A DNA stretch of 12,408 nucleotides from NCBI GenBank assembly GCA_900548745.1, contig URLQ01000084.1, forward strand, positions 1 through 12,408, in the 5' to 3' direction. This document shows, in pieces, positions 1-7,461 of the stretch. Below the pieces are notes generated by a model. It searched no databases. It was not told where the DNA came from and was given only the letters and a program-made list of their open reading frames with translations. Position 1 is the first letter of the stretch; every line of letters starts with the position of its first letter. A program made the translations under genes and the position numbers. The DNA is from an uncultured Prevotella sp. Lineage in GTDB: Bacteria > Bacteroidota > Bacteroidia > Bacteroidales > Bacteroidaceae.

Positions 1-128
1 GGTAACTTTCTCTTTCTACTTCTTTTGACCTGTGTTTTGGGGCATATCACGTGTCTTGAAAAAAGTGGTCTATTTTTCGTATAGGCTCTTTAGTATGTGG
101 ACCTATCAAAGATATATCCTTAAAATGC
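1..128. other. left-edge region with no recognisable gene
   Basis: The first 128 bases show no supportable gene. One plus-strand frame is open from the left edge to a TAG at 82-84 (27 codons, mostly hydrophobic). It could be the tail of a gene starting outside the window, but its residues match no family I know and it is too short to call. No hairpin terminator was found here. A long antisense frame begins at 902 and runs back to 120, but it is a shadow of the hydrolase gene on the other strand. Confidence 0.5.
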
Positions 129-159
129 TTTGTTGCGATTAATAATATTCGTATATTTG
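129..159 (+). promoter_or_regulatory. Bacteroidetes-type promoter for the MBL-fold hydrolase
   Basis: TTTG at 129-132 is followed after 19 bases by TATATTTG at 152-159. This fits the Bacteroides primary-sigma consensus of a -33 TTTG and a -7 TAnnTTTG separated by about 19-21 bases. Transcription would start near 164-167 and leave a leader of only about ten AT-rich bases before the ATG at 177. No purine-rich ribosome-binding site is visible, as is usual in this phylum. The match and spacing are read directly; activity is inferred. Confidence 0.7.
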
Positions 160-176
160 CAATATAAATAAACATC

Positions 177-989
177 ATGGAAGGAAAGAAAAAAATTATA
201 ATGCTCGGCACAGGAAGTGCCACCGTGACCAGATGCTACAACACCTGTTTTATGATAAAAACGGAAGAAAGCATGCTTATGGTTGATGCAGGAGGAGGCA
301 ACGGAATACTCTACCAGCTGCAAAAGGCGGGTATCAACATCTGTGACATACACAACCTGTATGTGACACATGCGCACACCGACCATATCCTCGGCGTAAT
401 CTGGATTGTGAGAATGATCATGCAGAAGACTCTTGCCGGCAAGTATGACGGTGTACTGAATGTATATGGACACGAGAAGGCGATTCAAGTAATTACTGAA
501 ATATGCCGTATGACACTCCACAAGAAATATTTCTCGCTTATAGGGTCTGCCATACAGATGCATGTGCTTGACGACGGCGACAGATTCAACGTGGGCGACA
601 TGCAGCTGCAATGTTTCGACATCCTTTCGGAGAAAGAAAAGCAGTTTGGCTTTACCGTACGCTTCGACGACGACAAAAGGCTCGTATGTATGGGCGACGA
701 ACCTTGTAACGAGGCTACGCTCCACTATGCCAAGGATGCAGACTGGATGATGTGTGAGGCATTCTGCCTCTATTCCGACAGGGACATCTTCAAGCCATAC
801 GAGAAATACCACAGCACGGCTCTTGATGCAGGAAAGCTTGCCGCAGGCATCGGCGTTAAGAATCTTATCATCTATCATACCGAAGACACAGACCTTGCTC
901 ACAGGAAGGAGAAATACAGCGAGGAGGTAAGAAAGTATTTCAAAGGGAACGTCGTGGTGCCTGACGACCTGGAAGAGATAATATTATAA
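177..989 (+). CDS. metallo-beta-lactamase-fold hydrolase, RNase Z/arylsulfatase-like
   Basis: This 270-residue protein has no signal peptide and is probably cytoplasmic. It opens with a LGTGSA strand-turn (10-15), as in RNase Z-like enzymes, and carries the metal-binding motif HAHTDH (65-70). Further metal-ligand candidates are D174 in GDE, H212 in HST and H234 in IIYHTED. The usual His of the mid-protein metal site is not evident: the segment FDILSEKEKQFGF (147-159) has Leu-Ser where relatives tend to have His-Ser. The fold supports a zinc-dependent hydrolase, possibly a phosphodiesterase, but the substrate cannot be read from sequence and I would not call it a true tRNA 3'-processing RNase Z. 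The ATG at 177 sits right behind a good promoter. The gene stands alone and converges on the esterase gene. Confidence 0.88.
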   Translation: MEGKKKIIMLGTGSATVTRCYNTCFMIKTEESMLMVDAGGGNGILYQLQKAGINICDIHNLYVTHAHTDHILGVIWIVRMIMQKTLAGKYDGVLNVYGHEKAIQVITEICRMTLHKKYFSLIGSAIQMHVLDDGDRFNVGDMQLQCFDILSEKEKQFGFTVRFDDDKRLVCMGDEPCNEATLHYAKDADWMMCEAFCLYSDRDIFKPYEKYHSTALDAGKLAAGIGVKNLIIYHTEDTDLAHRKEKYSEEVRKYFKGNVVVPDDLEEIIL

Positions 990-1029
990 CAACAAAAACG
1001 GTCATTAGGTCGTTTAATGTTTATAACGT

Positions 1030-1070
1030 CAAAGCGGGATACCCTCTACAATTGAGATTATCCCGCTTTG
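1030..1070. terminator. hairpin between convergent genes, probable bidirectional terminator
   Basis: A perfect 12-bp inverted repeat (CAAAGCGGGATA at 1030-1041, its complement at 1059-1070) encloses a 17-base loop. It lies 40 bases past the hydrolase stop and 15 bases past the esterase stop on the other strand, so it can serve both genes. Neither side has a clear U-tract, so it may act as an mRNA 3'-end protector or a weak terminator rather than a classical intrinsic one. Confidence 0.65.
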
Positions 1071-1085
1071 CCGTTGTTCAGAATG

Positions 1086-2294
1086 TCAGAGCACAGTAAG
1101 TATAAACTGCCAGTCCTCTTTCAGTACGGCATGTTTTCCTTCACGCAACCTATATATTATATTGTCCGCCTTATGATATAATTCGTATACGGGCTTAGCC
1201 CCTTCACAACCAAGTCTCTCTCCTTTAGGGTCTGCCCAAAGGTCTTCTGTACCGCTTATCACCACAAGTTTACGCGGTGCTATCAATGCCAGCAGTTCAT
1301 GCTGGTCGAAGGGAAGATACTCTTCACGATGGCTGAACTGCCGGAAGTTTCCGCAGAACCACTGGTAGCTCCATTCGTTAACACACTCAAGAGTCTCGCC
1401 GACACATCGCCTTGATATTGCAGCACCACAGCAACCAGAATTGACAGATACGACGGCAGAGAACCTCCGGTCGGTAGCACCTGTCCACAAAGCAGTCTTT
1501 CCGAGTCGCGAATGTCCCATTACAGACACATCATTTATATCCACCACATCCGCAGCAAGCTTTTCCATTGCATCAAAAGCCCTGCTTGCCGTCCATGCCC
1601 AACATGCTATGGCACCCCATTCGTCTGGCAAGGGATAGTTCTGCCCTGCCTTGTAGAAGTGCTTATGCAGACGGCTCGACTTGAAGTTGTCTTTTGCCTT
1701 ATCAAGCTCTGCATCAGTATATTGGAATGTTGCCAAAAGAAAGCCATGGTCAAGCAAGGTGTCTATCTGCCAAGCCTCTCCTCCTTTGGCTCTTGAACCA
1801 TCCTTATGAAGAGTCCAGATGGAGTCGCTGTCAACGAAAGAGAGTCCAAGGATTGTCTTATGCGGAGCAGCCTTCCTCTTATCATTTTTCCATACGAGAG
1901 TAAGTCTCACATCCGGTCCGTCTCCCGTGAGATGCAACATAATGTCTCTCCTGACAGCCCTGTTCTTCAATATCCGTCTGTCCGCCCCCATCACTTCAAA
2001 CGAAAAAGACTCGTCGGGGACAGGCATCTTGCCATACATATAGGTAGTGAACAGGTCCATCAGTTCTTGTCTTCGTTTGCTCTCCCATGAAGGGATATCC
2101 GTCACCTTTGTACCGTCCAGACAAGCCATTACATCCGGCAGAGTGTATTCCGGAACCAGACTTTCATCATAGTTTGCATTATTGAAATAGTCGTAGAAGT
2201 CTCTTTTTGCAACTCTTCTTTCATATTGTGCCCAACAGACAGAAGAGCAAATGAGGCAGACTACGGCAAGAAATACTACCTTTTTCATATCCAT
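1086..2294 (-). CDS. secreted CE15-family glucuronoyl esterase
   Basis: This 402-residue alpha/beta-hydrolase has a signal peptide (1-22, likely cleaved after CWA before Q23), so it is periplasmic or exported. The nucleophile elbow GHSRLG (260-265) gives Ser262 with the following Arg263 typical of carbohydrate esterase family 15. Next come SGCCGAAISRR (286-296) and EDLWADP (350-356), and catalytic His388 in GKHAVLKEDW near the end. CE15 enzymes hydrolyse esters between (4-O-methyl)glucuronic acid and alcohols, best known from lignin-xylan linkages. The position of the fungal catalytic Glu is Asn285 here, so the acid is probably in the 350-355 segment, as in other bacterial members. The protein stops seven residues after DW, slightly short of many relatives. 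It is third in the operon behind susC and susD. Met3 (2286-2288) is an equally plausible start; no ribosome-binding site decides between them. Confidence 0.88.
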   Translation of the reverse strand: MDMKKVVFLAVVCLICSSVCWAQYERRVAKRDFYDYFNNANYDESLVPEYTLPDVMACLDGTKVTDIPSWESKRRQELMDLFTTYMYGKMPVPDESFSFEVMGADRRILKNRAVRRDIMLHLTGDGPDVRLTLVWKNDKRKAAPHKTILGLSFVDSDSIWTLHKDGSRAKGGEAWQIDTLLDHGFLLATFQYTDAELDKAKDNFKSSRLHKHFYKAGQNYPLPDEWGAIACWAWTASRAFDAMEKLAADVVDINDVSVMGHSRLGKTALWTGATDRRFSAVVSVNSGCCGAAISRRCVGETLECVNEWSYQWFCGNFRQFSHREEYLPFDQHELLALIAPRKLVVISGTEDLWADPKGERLGCEGAKPVYELYHKADNIIYRLREGKHAVLKEDWQFILTVL

Positions 2295-2313
2295 TATATT
2301 TATTTATAGGAAA

Positions 2314-2348
2314 GGGGCTCTAAAAGCAATACACACTTTTAGAGCCCC
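2314..2348 (-). terminator. intercistronic hairpin between susD and the esterase gene
   Basis: A perfect 13-bp inverted repeat (GGGGCTCTAAAAG at 2314-2326, its complement at 2336-2348) encloses a nine-base loop. In the direction of transcription it lies 43 bases after the susD stop and ends 19 bases before the esterase ATG. Only TTTCC follows, so it is at best a partial terminator. I see no TAnnTTTG promoter between it and the esterase, so the esterase probably depends on read-through. It may set a lower esterase level or protect the susCD message from 3' decay. Confidence 0.65.
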
Positions 2349-2364
2349 AACTGTTATTCTTTAT

Positions 2365-2380
2365 GCTTCAATGTTGAAGC
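2365..2380. repeat. 16-bp near-perfect palindrome after susD
   Basis: GCTTCAA and its complement TTGAAGC flank a two-base centre (2365-2371, 2374-2380). It starts 11 bases past the susD stop and 16 bases upstream of the larger hairpin in the direction of transcription. As RNA it could form a small stem of about five pairs with a six-base loop; as DNA it could be a protein site. Its role is unknown. Confidence 0.4.
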
Positions 2381-2391
2381 TTAGTTACCAA

Positions 2392-4008
2392 TTACTTAGA
2401 CACGTTGTCCGGATTCTGAGCATCTTTCAAAGCCTTGTTGCTTTCGAGGTCGCCCTTTGGAATCTTGAACAGATAAGTCTTCTTAGGTTTGAACACGATT
2501 TCCGCATTCATGTATGTTATGCCGAGCTGCTTTGTAAGGCGGCACTTCTCTTCTGCGAAGTCAGCGAGCTTATCCTTACGAAGCTCATCGAAGAATACCT
2601 TACCCTCACCGACGAACTCATAACGACGCTGGTTCAGGATATCATTGTCGATGTCAGCCTGTGATGTGCCCTGTGGCAATTCAGCAAGACCAGCACGCTG
2701 ACGAACCCTGTTCAGTTCGTACAAGCCGTCGCCGGCATTCAGCAGGTTGGCAGCCTCAGCATAGTTGAGGAGCACCTCTGAGTAGCGCAGGATTGGGAAG
2801 TTTGCACATGGCATCTGCAGATTATAGTCTGTGCGGTTGTCGAAATACTTGCAGTTGAACACAGCATTCATTTCTCCACCCTTATCGTTCCATGCCTTTG
2901 GTTCCCAGCACAGAGTGTTCACATTATACTGGCAAGGCTGATTCTTCAGGTCAGTCTTGTTGGAAGAAGCACCACACAATCCCTCAAAATATGAAAGAAG
3001 GGCATTGGCACGCTTGTCACCATTCTGAACCATCTCTCTATAGAGCAAGCCAGACACACCAAAGCGAGCATACTGGTAGCAGCCCATATAGGCATTGTTT
3101 GTACGACCCAGACCGAAACGTATGTGCATAGGGTTGCTCTGTCCTGCCTGTGCAGAGTACTGCAGCTCAAACAAAGACTCCTTACAGTTCTTGGCATTCG
3201 CATTGAACCAGTAGAAGTTGTCTGTAAACTCAGGCATCAGGTCGTATACCTGTGACTTGATAACCTTCTCGCTATATTCCTTTGAAAGTTTCAGGTCTTC
3301 AACATTGTTGTCGTTCATTGTAGCTCTGTAGAGGTAAACCTCGCCGAGGGCAGCCTGTGCAGCACCCTGAGAGACACGCCATACATCATAGCCACTTGTG
3401 CCACGTGTAGGAAGAAGAGCTTCTGCCTGCTTCAAATCCTCGATAACACGGTTGTAGGTCTCCTCTACTGAAGATCTTGGAATGTCGAGACCATCAATAC
3501 CGTTTGTATACTTAGTAGAGATAGGCACTCCTCCGAAGAGACGGAGCAAGTGGAAATAAGTATATCCTCTGAGGAACAGAGCCTGTCCCTTGATCCAGTT
3601 CTTGCTCTGGTCGCTCATGCTGACACCGTCAACACGTCCAAGAACAACGTTTGCACGGTTGATGCACTCATAGGCATAGCCCCATACCTTCATTACTCCA
3701 CCGACAGAAGCGTCGTTGGCATAGCTCCACTGCGAGAACTCGTTCATCTTGTCTTTCGGGTAGGTAGGCCATCCCTGCTCTGTAAGCATTTCTATTTCTG
3801 CCAGATAGAGAGCGTTGTTACCACTATAGAGGCGACGGAAGCGGTTGTATGTTCCGGTGAGTCCTGTCTGTACCTCTGCCTCAGTCTTATAATATGAGTT
3901 AGGGTCGATAAATGTATATGGCTTTTCATCGAGGTCGCTACAACTTGTGAAGCCAGCGGCAACCGACATCATAGCTATACCAGCCATTAAGAATTTTATT
4001 GCTTTCAT
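2392..4008 (-). CDS. susD: SusD/RagB-family outer-membrane glycan-binding lipoprotein
   Basis: This 538-residue surface lipoprotein captures oligosaccharide and closes as a lid over its SusC transporter. The signal peptide ends in a lipobox (FTSC, Cys23), and the acidic stretch SDLDE just after it fits the Bacteroidetes lipoprotein surface-export signal. SusD/RagB landmarks in order are the helical repeat NWIKGQALFLRGYTYFHLL with FGGVP (138-162), ILRYSEVLLNYAEAANLLN (406-424), LNRVRQRAGL (432-441), the RRYEFVGEGKVFFDELR helix (461-477) and a C-terminal NPDN. The length is normal for the family. It follows susC by 22 bases and is almost certainly co-transcribed. The bound glycan cannot be deduced from sequence, because binding residues vary between family members. 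The start is the Met that gives a proper lipoprotein signal. Confidence 0.96.
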   Translation of the reverse strand: MKAIKFLMAGIAMMSVAAGFTSCSDLDEKPYTFIDPNSYYKTEAEVQTGLTGTYNRFRRLYSGNNALYLAEIEMLTEQGWPTYPKDKMNEFSQWSYANDASVGGVMKVWGYAYECINRANVVLGRVDGVSMSDQSKNWIKGQALFLRGYTYFHLLRLFGGVPISTKYTNGIDGLDIPRSSVEETYNRVIEDLKQAEALLPTRGTSGYDVWRVSQGAAQAALGEVYLYRATMNDNNVEDLKLSKEYSEKVIKSQVYDLMPEFTDNFYWFNANAKNCKESLFELQYSAQAGQSNPMHIRFGLGRTNNAYMGCYQYARFGVSGLLYREMVQNGDKRANALLSYFEGLCGASSNKTDLKNQPCQYNVNTLCWEPKAWNDKGGEMNAVFNCKYFDNRTDYNLQMPCANFPILRYSEVLLNYAEAANLLNAGDGLYELNRVRQRAGLAELPQGTSQADIDNDILNQRRYEFVGEGKVFFDELRKDKLADFAEEKCRLTKQLGITYMNAEIVFKPKKTYLFKIPKGDLESNKALKDAQNPDNVSK

Positions 4009-4030
4009 TGTCTTTTATTTTAAATAAGGT

Positions 4031-7000
4031 TTAAAACTTGATGTTCACACCAAACATGATAGTCTTTCCGTATGGGTTAGACACGTCACCGTTCTCAGGG
4101 TTGTAACCTGTGTGGTTGGCTGATGTAACAAAGTTCTGGAAGTTAACATTGAACACGAGGCTCTTGATATAGTCTGTCTTTATCAACTTTGTGAAGTCGT
4201 AGCTCATCTGGATGTTCTTCAGGATGAAGTAAGACCAGTCAGCATTTGTACGGTCAGACAACACAACGCCCTTTGCACCTGCAGAAGGAGCACATCCGTT
4301 AGGATTCGTTACAGGGTCGAACATATCGTGGTAGCCATCCTTTGAAGGAATACCGAGCTGGTTCTTGATGCTGTTGTCTACCCACATAGAGTAGTTTCCG
4401 GTGTTCTGATAACCGATAGACCACTTGGAACCATTATTGTAATAGTCCTCAGCACCTGCCATAGAAGCATATTTCCATGCGCCCTGTCCGTAAACCTGCA
4501 ACTTGAAGTCCTTATACTGAACACCGAGGTTTACACCATAGAAGTACTTAGGCTCTACGCTTCCGATACATTTTGTATCATCGATAGAGAGTCTGCCGTC
4601 GTCGTTGAGGTCTTCATACATCTCTGAACCGATACCAACAAGTCCCTTCAGACCAGGCATCTTGGTGAGATATTCGTCAAGCTGCTCCTGGGTTCTGATG
4701 ATACCGAGAGAGTGGTAAGCGTAAACACCGTTTACCGGCTGACCTACTTCGAGTACACGTGCAAGACCTGTTGAAGCTGTTCCGTCGTATACTGTGATGC
4801 GGTCTGCACCGTCGTAGAGTTTCTTGATCTTATTAGTGTTGTAAGTGAAGTTACCACCGATTGTCACCTTCCAGTCCTTATCTTTATATACGTCAGCACT
4901 TGCTGTCAACTCAATACCATGGTTGCTAACCTTACCCACATTGCTCAATACTGAAGAGTATCCGGATGTAGATGGGATTGGCACGGTATAGAGCAAATCC
5001 TTAGTCTGACGATTATAGTAGTCGAAGTTCAGGTATACCCTGTCGAAGAGAGTAAGGTCGAAACCTGCATCAAACTGGTTTGTGCTCTCCCACTTCAGCT
5101 TAGAGTTACCTACCTTCTCATAGAAGCCGACAACAGAGTTTACTCCGTCAGAGTAGTTAGCATCGCCAGGAGCACTGGCAAGCTGGGCAAGCGACTGGTA
5201 GTTACCGATTTCCTGGTTACCTGTCACACCGTAGCTTCCACGAATCTTGAGGTCTGTGATGACTTTGTTGCCCTTCAGGAAATCTTCTTCTGAAGCACGC
5301 CATGCAAGACCTACTGAAGGGAAGGTACCCCACTTGCTATCAGAACCGAAGCGTGAAGAACCGTCGAAACGGATTGTGGCAGTAAGCATGTATCTGTCTT
5401 TATAAGCATAGGTTCCACGGGCTGTCCAAGAGATAAGCTTGTTGCTGTATATATCACTTGCCACCTTGATGGAAGCCTGGTCTGCACTTGCAAAGTTCCA
5501 TGCGCCGAGAGCATCGTTAGAGAAGTTTCCAGACATCTGTGAATATCTGTACTTATAGTCCTGCCAAGAGTATACACCGGTCAAAGACATACGGTGGTCA
5601 CCCCACTGGTTGCTGTAAGTAAGGATGTTATCCATCAGTCTTGACTCCTGTCTTGCCCACTTATGAAGACCTGAGCCTGTAGTAGAATTAGACTGGATTC
5701 CCTTTGCTGTCTGTGAACCCAGGAACCGATACTGGTTAGTGGTCTTCGTATCGTAGCCGATATTCAGCTTATAGTTGAAATGCTTGCTGAAGTCAACCTG
5801 AGCATAGAAGTTTCCGATGAAACGGAGGTTCTTGATATTGTCTGATGTTGCCGCCATATCAGCAAACGGGTTGAACACCTCACCATGCTGAATGATGTTC
5901 CATGAACCGTCATCATTCTTAGGCAGGTCTGTAGGCCAGCCTGAACGGAACACATCATTTGTGACAGGGTCTGTCATGATGTTCTGACGTGAGCTCGTGA
6001 ACTGCATATTGGCACCGAGAGAGAACCACTTGTTGAACTTATGGTCAAGGTTTGTGTGGGCGGTGAACTTCTCATAACCCTGTGGGTCGAGAAGACCATC
6101 CTGGTCATAGTAGCCTGCAGAGAACATATATCTTGTCTCGCCAGACATACCGTCGAGTGTCACTCCATAGTCCTGAGTAAGGGCAGAACTGTTGATAAGA
6201 CCCTTCTGCCAGTCGTAGAACGGACCATTGTAGCCGTTAGGGAATGGAGCGGTACCACCCTGGGCAACGTTAGCCTTGTTGATATAATCGATGAACTCCT
6301 GACCGGAGATAGTCTCGATAAGACGGGAACGCATCTGTACACCCAGATTTGCATGAGCTGTGATGTTGTGTTTTCCCTTGGAACCCTTCTTTGTAGTAAT
6401 CATAACCACACCGTTTGCACCACGCGAACCATAGATTGCCGTTGCGGAAGCATCCTTCAGGATTTCCATAGACTCGATGTCGGCAGGATTGATATCATTC
6501 ATGTTTCCGTCGGTAAGGGCAAAGCCGTCTACTACATACAATGGGTCTGTACCTGCATTGATGGAAGCAGAACCACGGATACGCAGTGTAGGAGCCTCAC
6601 CAGGCTGGTTGTTTGTAAACACAGCCACACCAGAAGACTTACCCTGCAATGACTCGATAGGGTTAGCAGCCATAACCGAAGTGATGGCTTCGTTGCGCAA
6701 TGAAGTGGTGGAACCTGTAAGGTCACTCTTCTTCATCGTACCGTAACCAACCACTACGACCTCGTCCATCATATCATTGTCTTCTACAAGCTTTATGTCA
6801 AACTGGCCGCCAGGAACTACCTTTACGGTCTGTGTGGCAAAGCCTACATACGAGAAGCGGAGTGTGGTATTACCCTTTACTACGATATCATACTGTCCGT
6901 CCATATTGGTTATCACGCCCTGCTTCTGGTCATCAGAAGGAACGACACTCACACCAATAAGTGGTTCACCCTGAGCATCACGAACGATACCGCGCACGTG

Positions 7001-7135
7001 CATACTCTTTGTCTGTTGCTGTGGCATGATTGAAGCAACAGCCGCTTGCACGTCTGCTGCCATTCCTGCCAAAGGACTCAACGAGAGTGCAGCCGTTGCC
7101 ACACCAATCATTGCGTTTGTCTTTAACATTTTCAT
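4031..7135 (-). CDS. susC: SusC/RagA-family TonB-dependent glycan importer
   Basis: This 1034-residue outer-membrane beta-barrel imports SusD-bound oligosaccharides using energy from TonB-ExbBD. The order is: signal peptide (1 to about 27, AGMA-AD region), a carboxypeptidase-regulatory-like beta-sandwich typical of SusC proteins (about 46-118, starting VRGIVRDAQGEPLIG), a TonB box DEVVVVGYG (124-132), and a plug domain with LRIRGSAS, DPLYVVDG (197-204) and the SusC signature MEILKDASATAIYGSRGANG (223-242). The barrel fills the rest and ends in a terminal Phe, as needed for barrel insertion. The length is standard, with no truncation. There is no extra N-terminal secretin/STN-like domain, so signalling through a partner anti-sigma factor is unlikely. 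It is the first gene of the susC-susD-esterase operon and is divergent from the DUF5703-GH2 gene. Confidence 0.97.
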   Translation of the reverse strand: MKMLKTNAMIGVATAALSLSPLAGMAADVQAAVASIMPQQQTKSMHVRGIVRDAQGEPLIGVSVVPSDDQKQGVITNMDGQYDIVVKGNTTLRFSYVGFATQTVKVVPGGQFDIKLVEDNDMMDEVVVVGYGTMKKSDLTGSTTSLRNEAITSVMAANPIESLQGKSSGVAVFTNNQPGEAPTLRIRGSASINAGTDPLYVVDGFALTDGNMNDINPADIESMEILKDASATAIYGSRGANGVVMITTKKGSKGKHNITAHANLGVQMRSRLIETISGQEFIDYINKANVAQGGTAPFPNGYNGPFYDWQKGLINSSALTQDYGVTLDGMSGETRYMFSAGYYDQDGLLDPQGYEKFTAHTNLDHKFNKWFSLGANMQFTSSRQNIMTDPVTNDVFRSGWPTDLPKNDDGSWNIIQHGEVFNPFADMAATSDNIKNLRFIGNFYAQVDFSKHFNYKLNIGYDTKTTNQYRFLGSQTAKGIQSNSTTGSGLHKWARQESRLMDNILTYSNQWGDHRMSLTGVYSWQDYKYRYSQMSGNFSNDALGAWNFASADQASIKVASDIYSNKLISWTARGTYAYKDRYMLTATIRFDGSSRFGSDSKWGTFPSVGLAWRASEEDFLKGNKVITDLKIRGSYGVTGNQEIGNYQSLAQLASAPGDANYSDGVNSVVGFYEKVGNSKLKWESTNQFDAGFDLTLFDRVYLNFDYYNRQTKDLLYTVPIPSTSGYSSVLSNVGKVSNHGIELTASADVYKDKDWKVTIGGNFTYNTNKIKKLYDGADRITVYDGTASTGLARVLEVGQPVNGVYAYHSLGIIRTQEQLDEYLTKMPGLKGLVGIGSEMYEDLNDDGRLSIDDTKCIGSVEPKYFYGVNLGVQYKDFKLQVYGQGAWKYASMAGAEDYYNNGSKWSIGYQNTGNYSMWVDNSIKNQLGIPSKDGYHDMFDPVTNPNGCAPSAGAKGVVLSDRTNADWSYFILKNIQMSYDFTKLIKTDYIKSLVFNVNFQNFVTSANHTGYNPENGDVSNPYGKTIMFGVNIKF

Positions 7136-7302
7136 AAATTCTTTATTTTAGATTTTATATTATTAGATTCCTTTTATACTCTAAAACCGCAATCCTGCGA
7201 TTGGTTATTTATAACTATGACGACGACATTTATAGTTTGTAATCAATACTAAACTTATTTTCTTTTACAATCTGCAATTTTTATTAATGTTATTAAACAG
7301 TA

Positions 7303-7340
7303 GACGAGTGACAAGTTGACAAGGAGACAAGTAGACAAGG
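7303..7340. repeat. octamer tandem repeat, GACAAG units
   Basis: Four GACAAG cores start at 7310, 7318, 7326 and 7334, exactly eight bases apart, with the two spacer bases drawn from TT, GA and TA. A degenerate fifth core, GACGAG, starts at 7303. The tract lies between the two divergent promoters. It is too short and regular for CRISPR and codes for nothing. Similar GACAAG-type octamer tracts are, from memory, common between genes in Prevotella-like genomes; that recollection is not checked here. Confidence 0.75.
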
Positions 7341-7403
7341 AGGTTTGTTTTCCTTGATAATCGTTGGTTACAAGCCCACAAAACGTCATGCAACAAGGTT
7401 ACA

Positions 7404-7432
7404 GAAACGGAAACGATACGTTTTTATAAAAA
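7404..7432 (+). promoter_or_regulatory. operator-like inverted repeat and palindrome upstream of the GH gene
   Basis: Two head-to-tail GAAACG copies (7404-7415) run into the inverted repeat AAACG-ATA-CGTTT (7411-7423), which overlaps the palindrome TTTTTATAAAAA (7421-7432). The cluster lies 30-58 bases upstream of the ATG at 7462 and covers the best -7 candidate (7417-7424). That is where a regulator would sit to block or recruit polymerase. The sequences are read directly; the operator role is inferred and no cognate regulator is encoded in the window. Confidence 0.4.
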
Positions 7433-7461
7433 ATAAATAATACTATAAGCCAACTACTTCT

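Larger units (their letters stand above)
7136..7461. promoter_or_regulatory. divergent regulatory region between susC and the GH gene
   Basis: This 326-base non-coding stretch must hold the promoters of both polysaccharide-utilisation transcripts. On the susC side (minus strand) the best -7 candidate is TAGTATTG (7251-7244), one mismatch from consensus. The nearest upstream TTG (7270-7268) is only 16 bases away, so the promoter is weak or activator-dependent; it would leave a leader of about 100 bases with a small CGCA/TGCG stem at 7188-7199. On the GH side the best -7 is TACGTTTT (7417-7424), without a clear -33 TTTG. The middle holds an octamer repeat and operator-like sequence, listed separately. 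No gene is visible here. Confidence 0.6.

Noticed and set aside
1..84. possible 3' end of a gene entering from the left edge
   Set aside because: The open frame is 27 codons of hydrophobic low-information sequence with no match I recognise and no terminator after it.
120..902. 260-residue open frame on the minus strand
   Set aside because: It lies entirely antisense to the MBL hydrolase, whose metal motifs are intact. Its translation has no recognisable domain and mirrors the coding strand's codon bias.
996..1015. AAACG...CGTTT inverted repeat after the MBL gene
   Set aside because: It has the same half-sites as the putative operator at 7411-7423, but with a ten-base gap instead of three and located downstream of a gene. 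Most likely chance.
6041..6652. 203-residue open frame on the plus strand within susC
   Set aside because: It is antisense to the conserved SusC plug and early barrel and shows no family features.
7303..7340. CRISPR-like array
   Set aside because: Units are only eight bases with two-base spacers, and there are no cas genes nearby. It is a simple tandem repeat.
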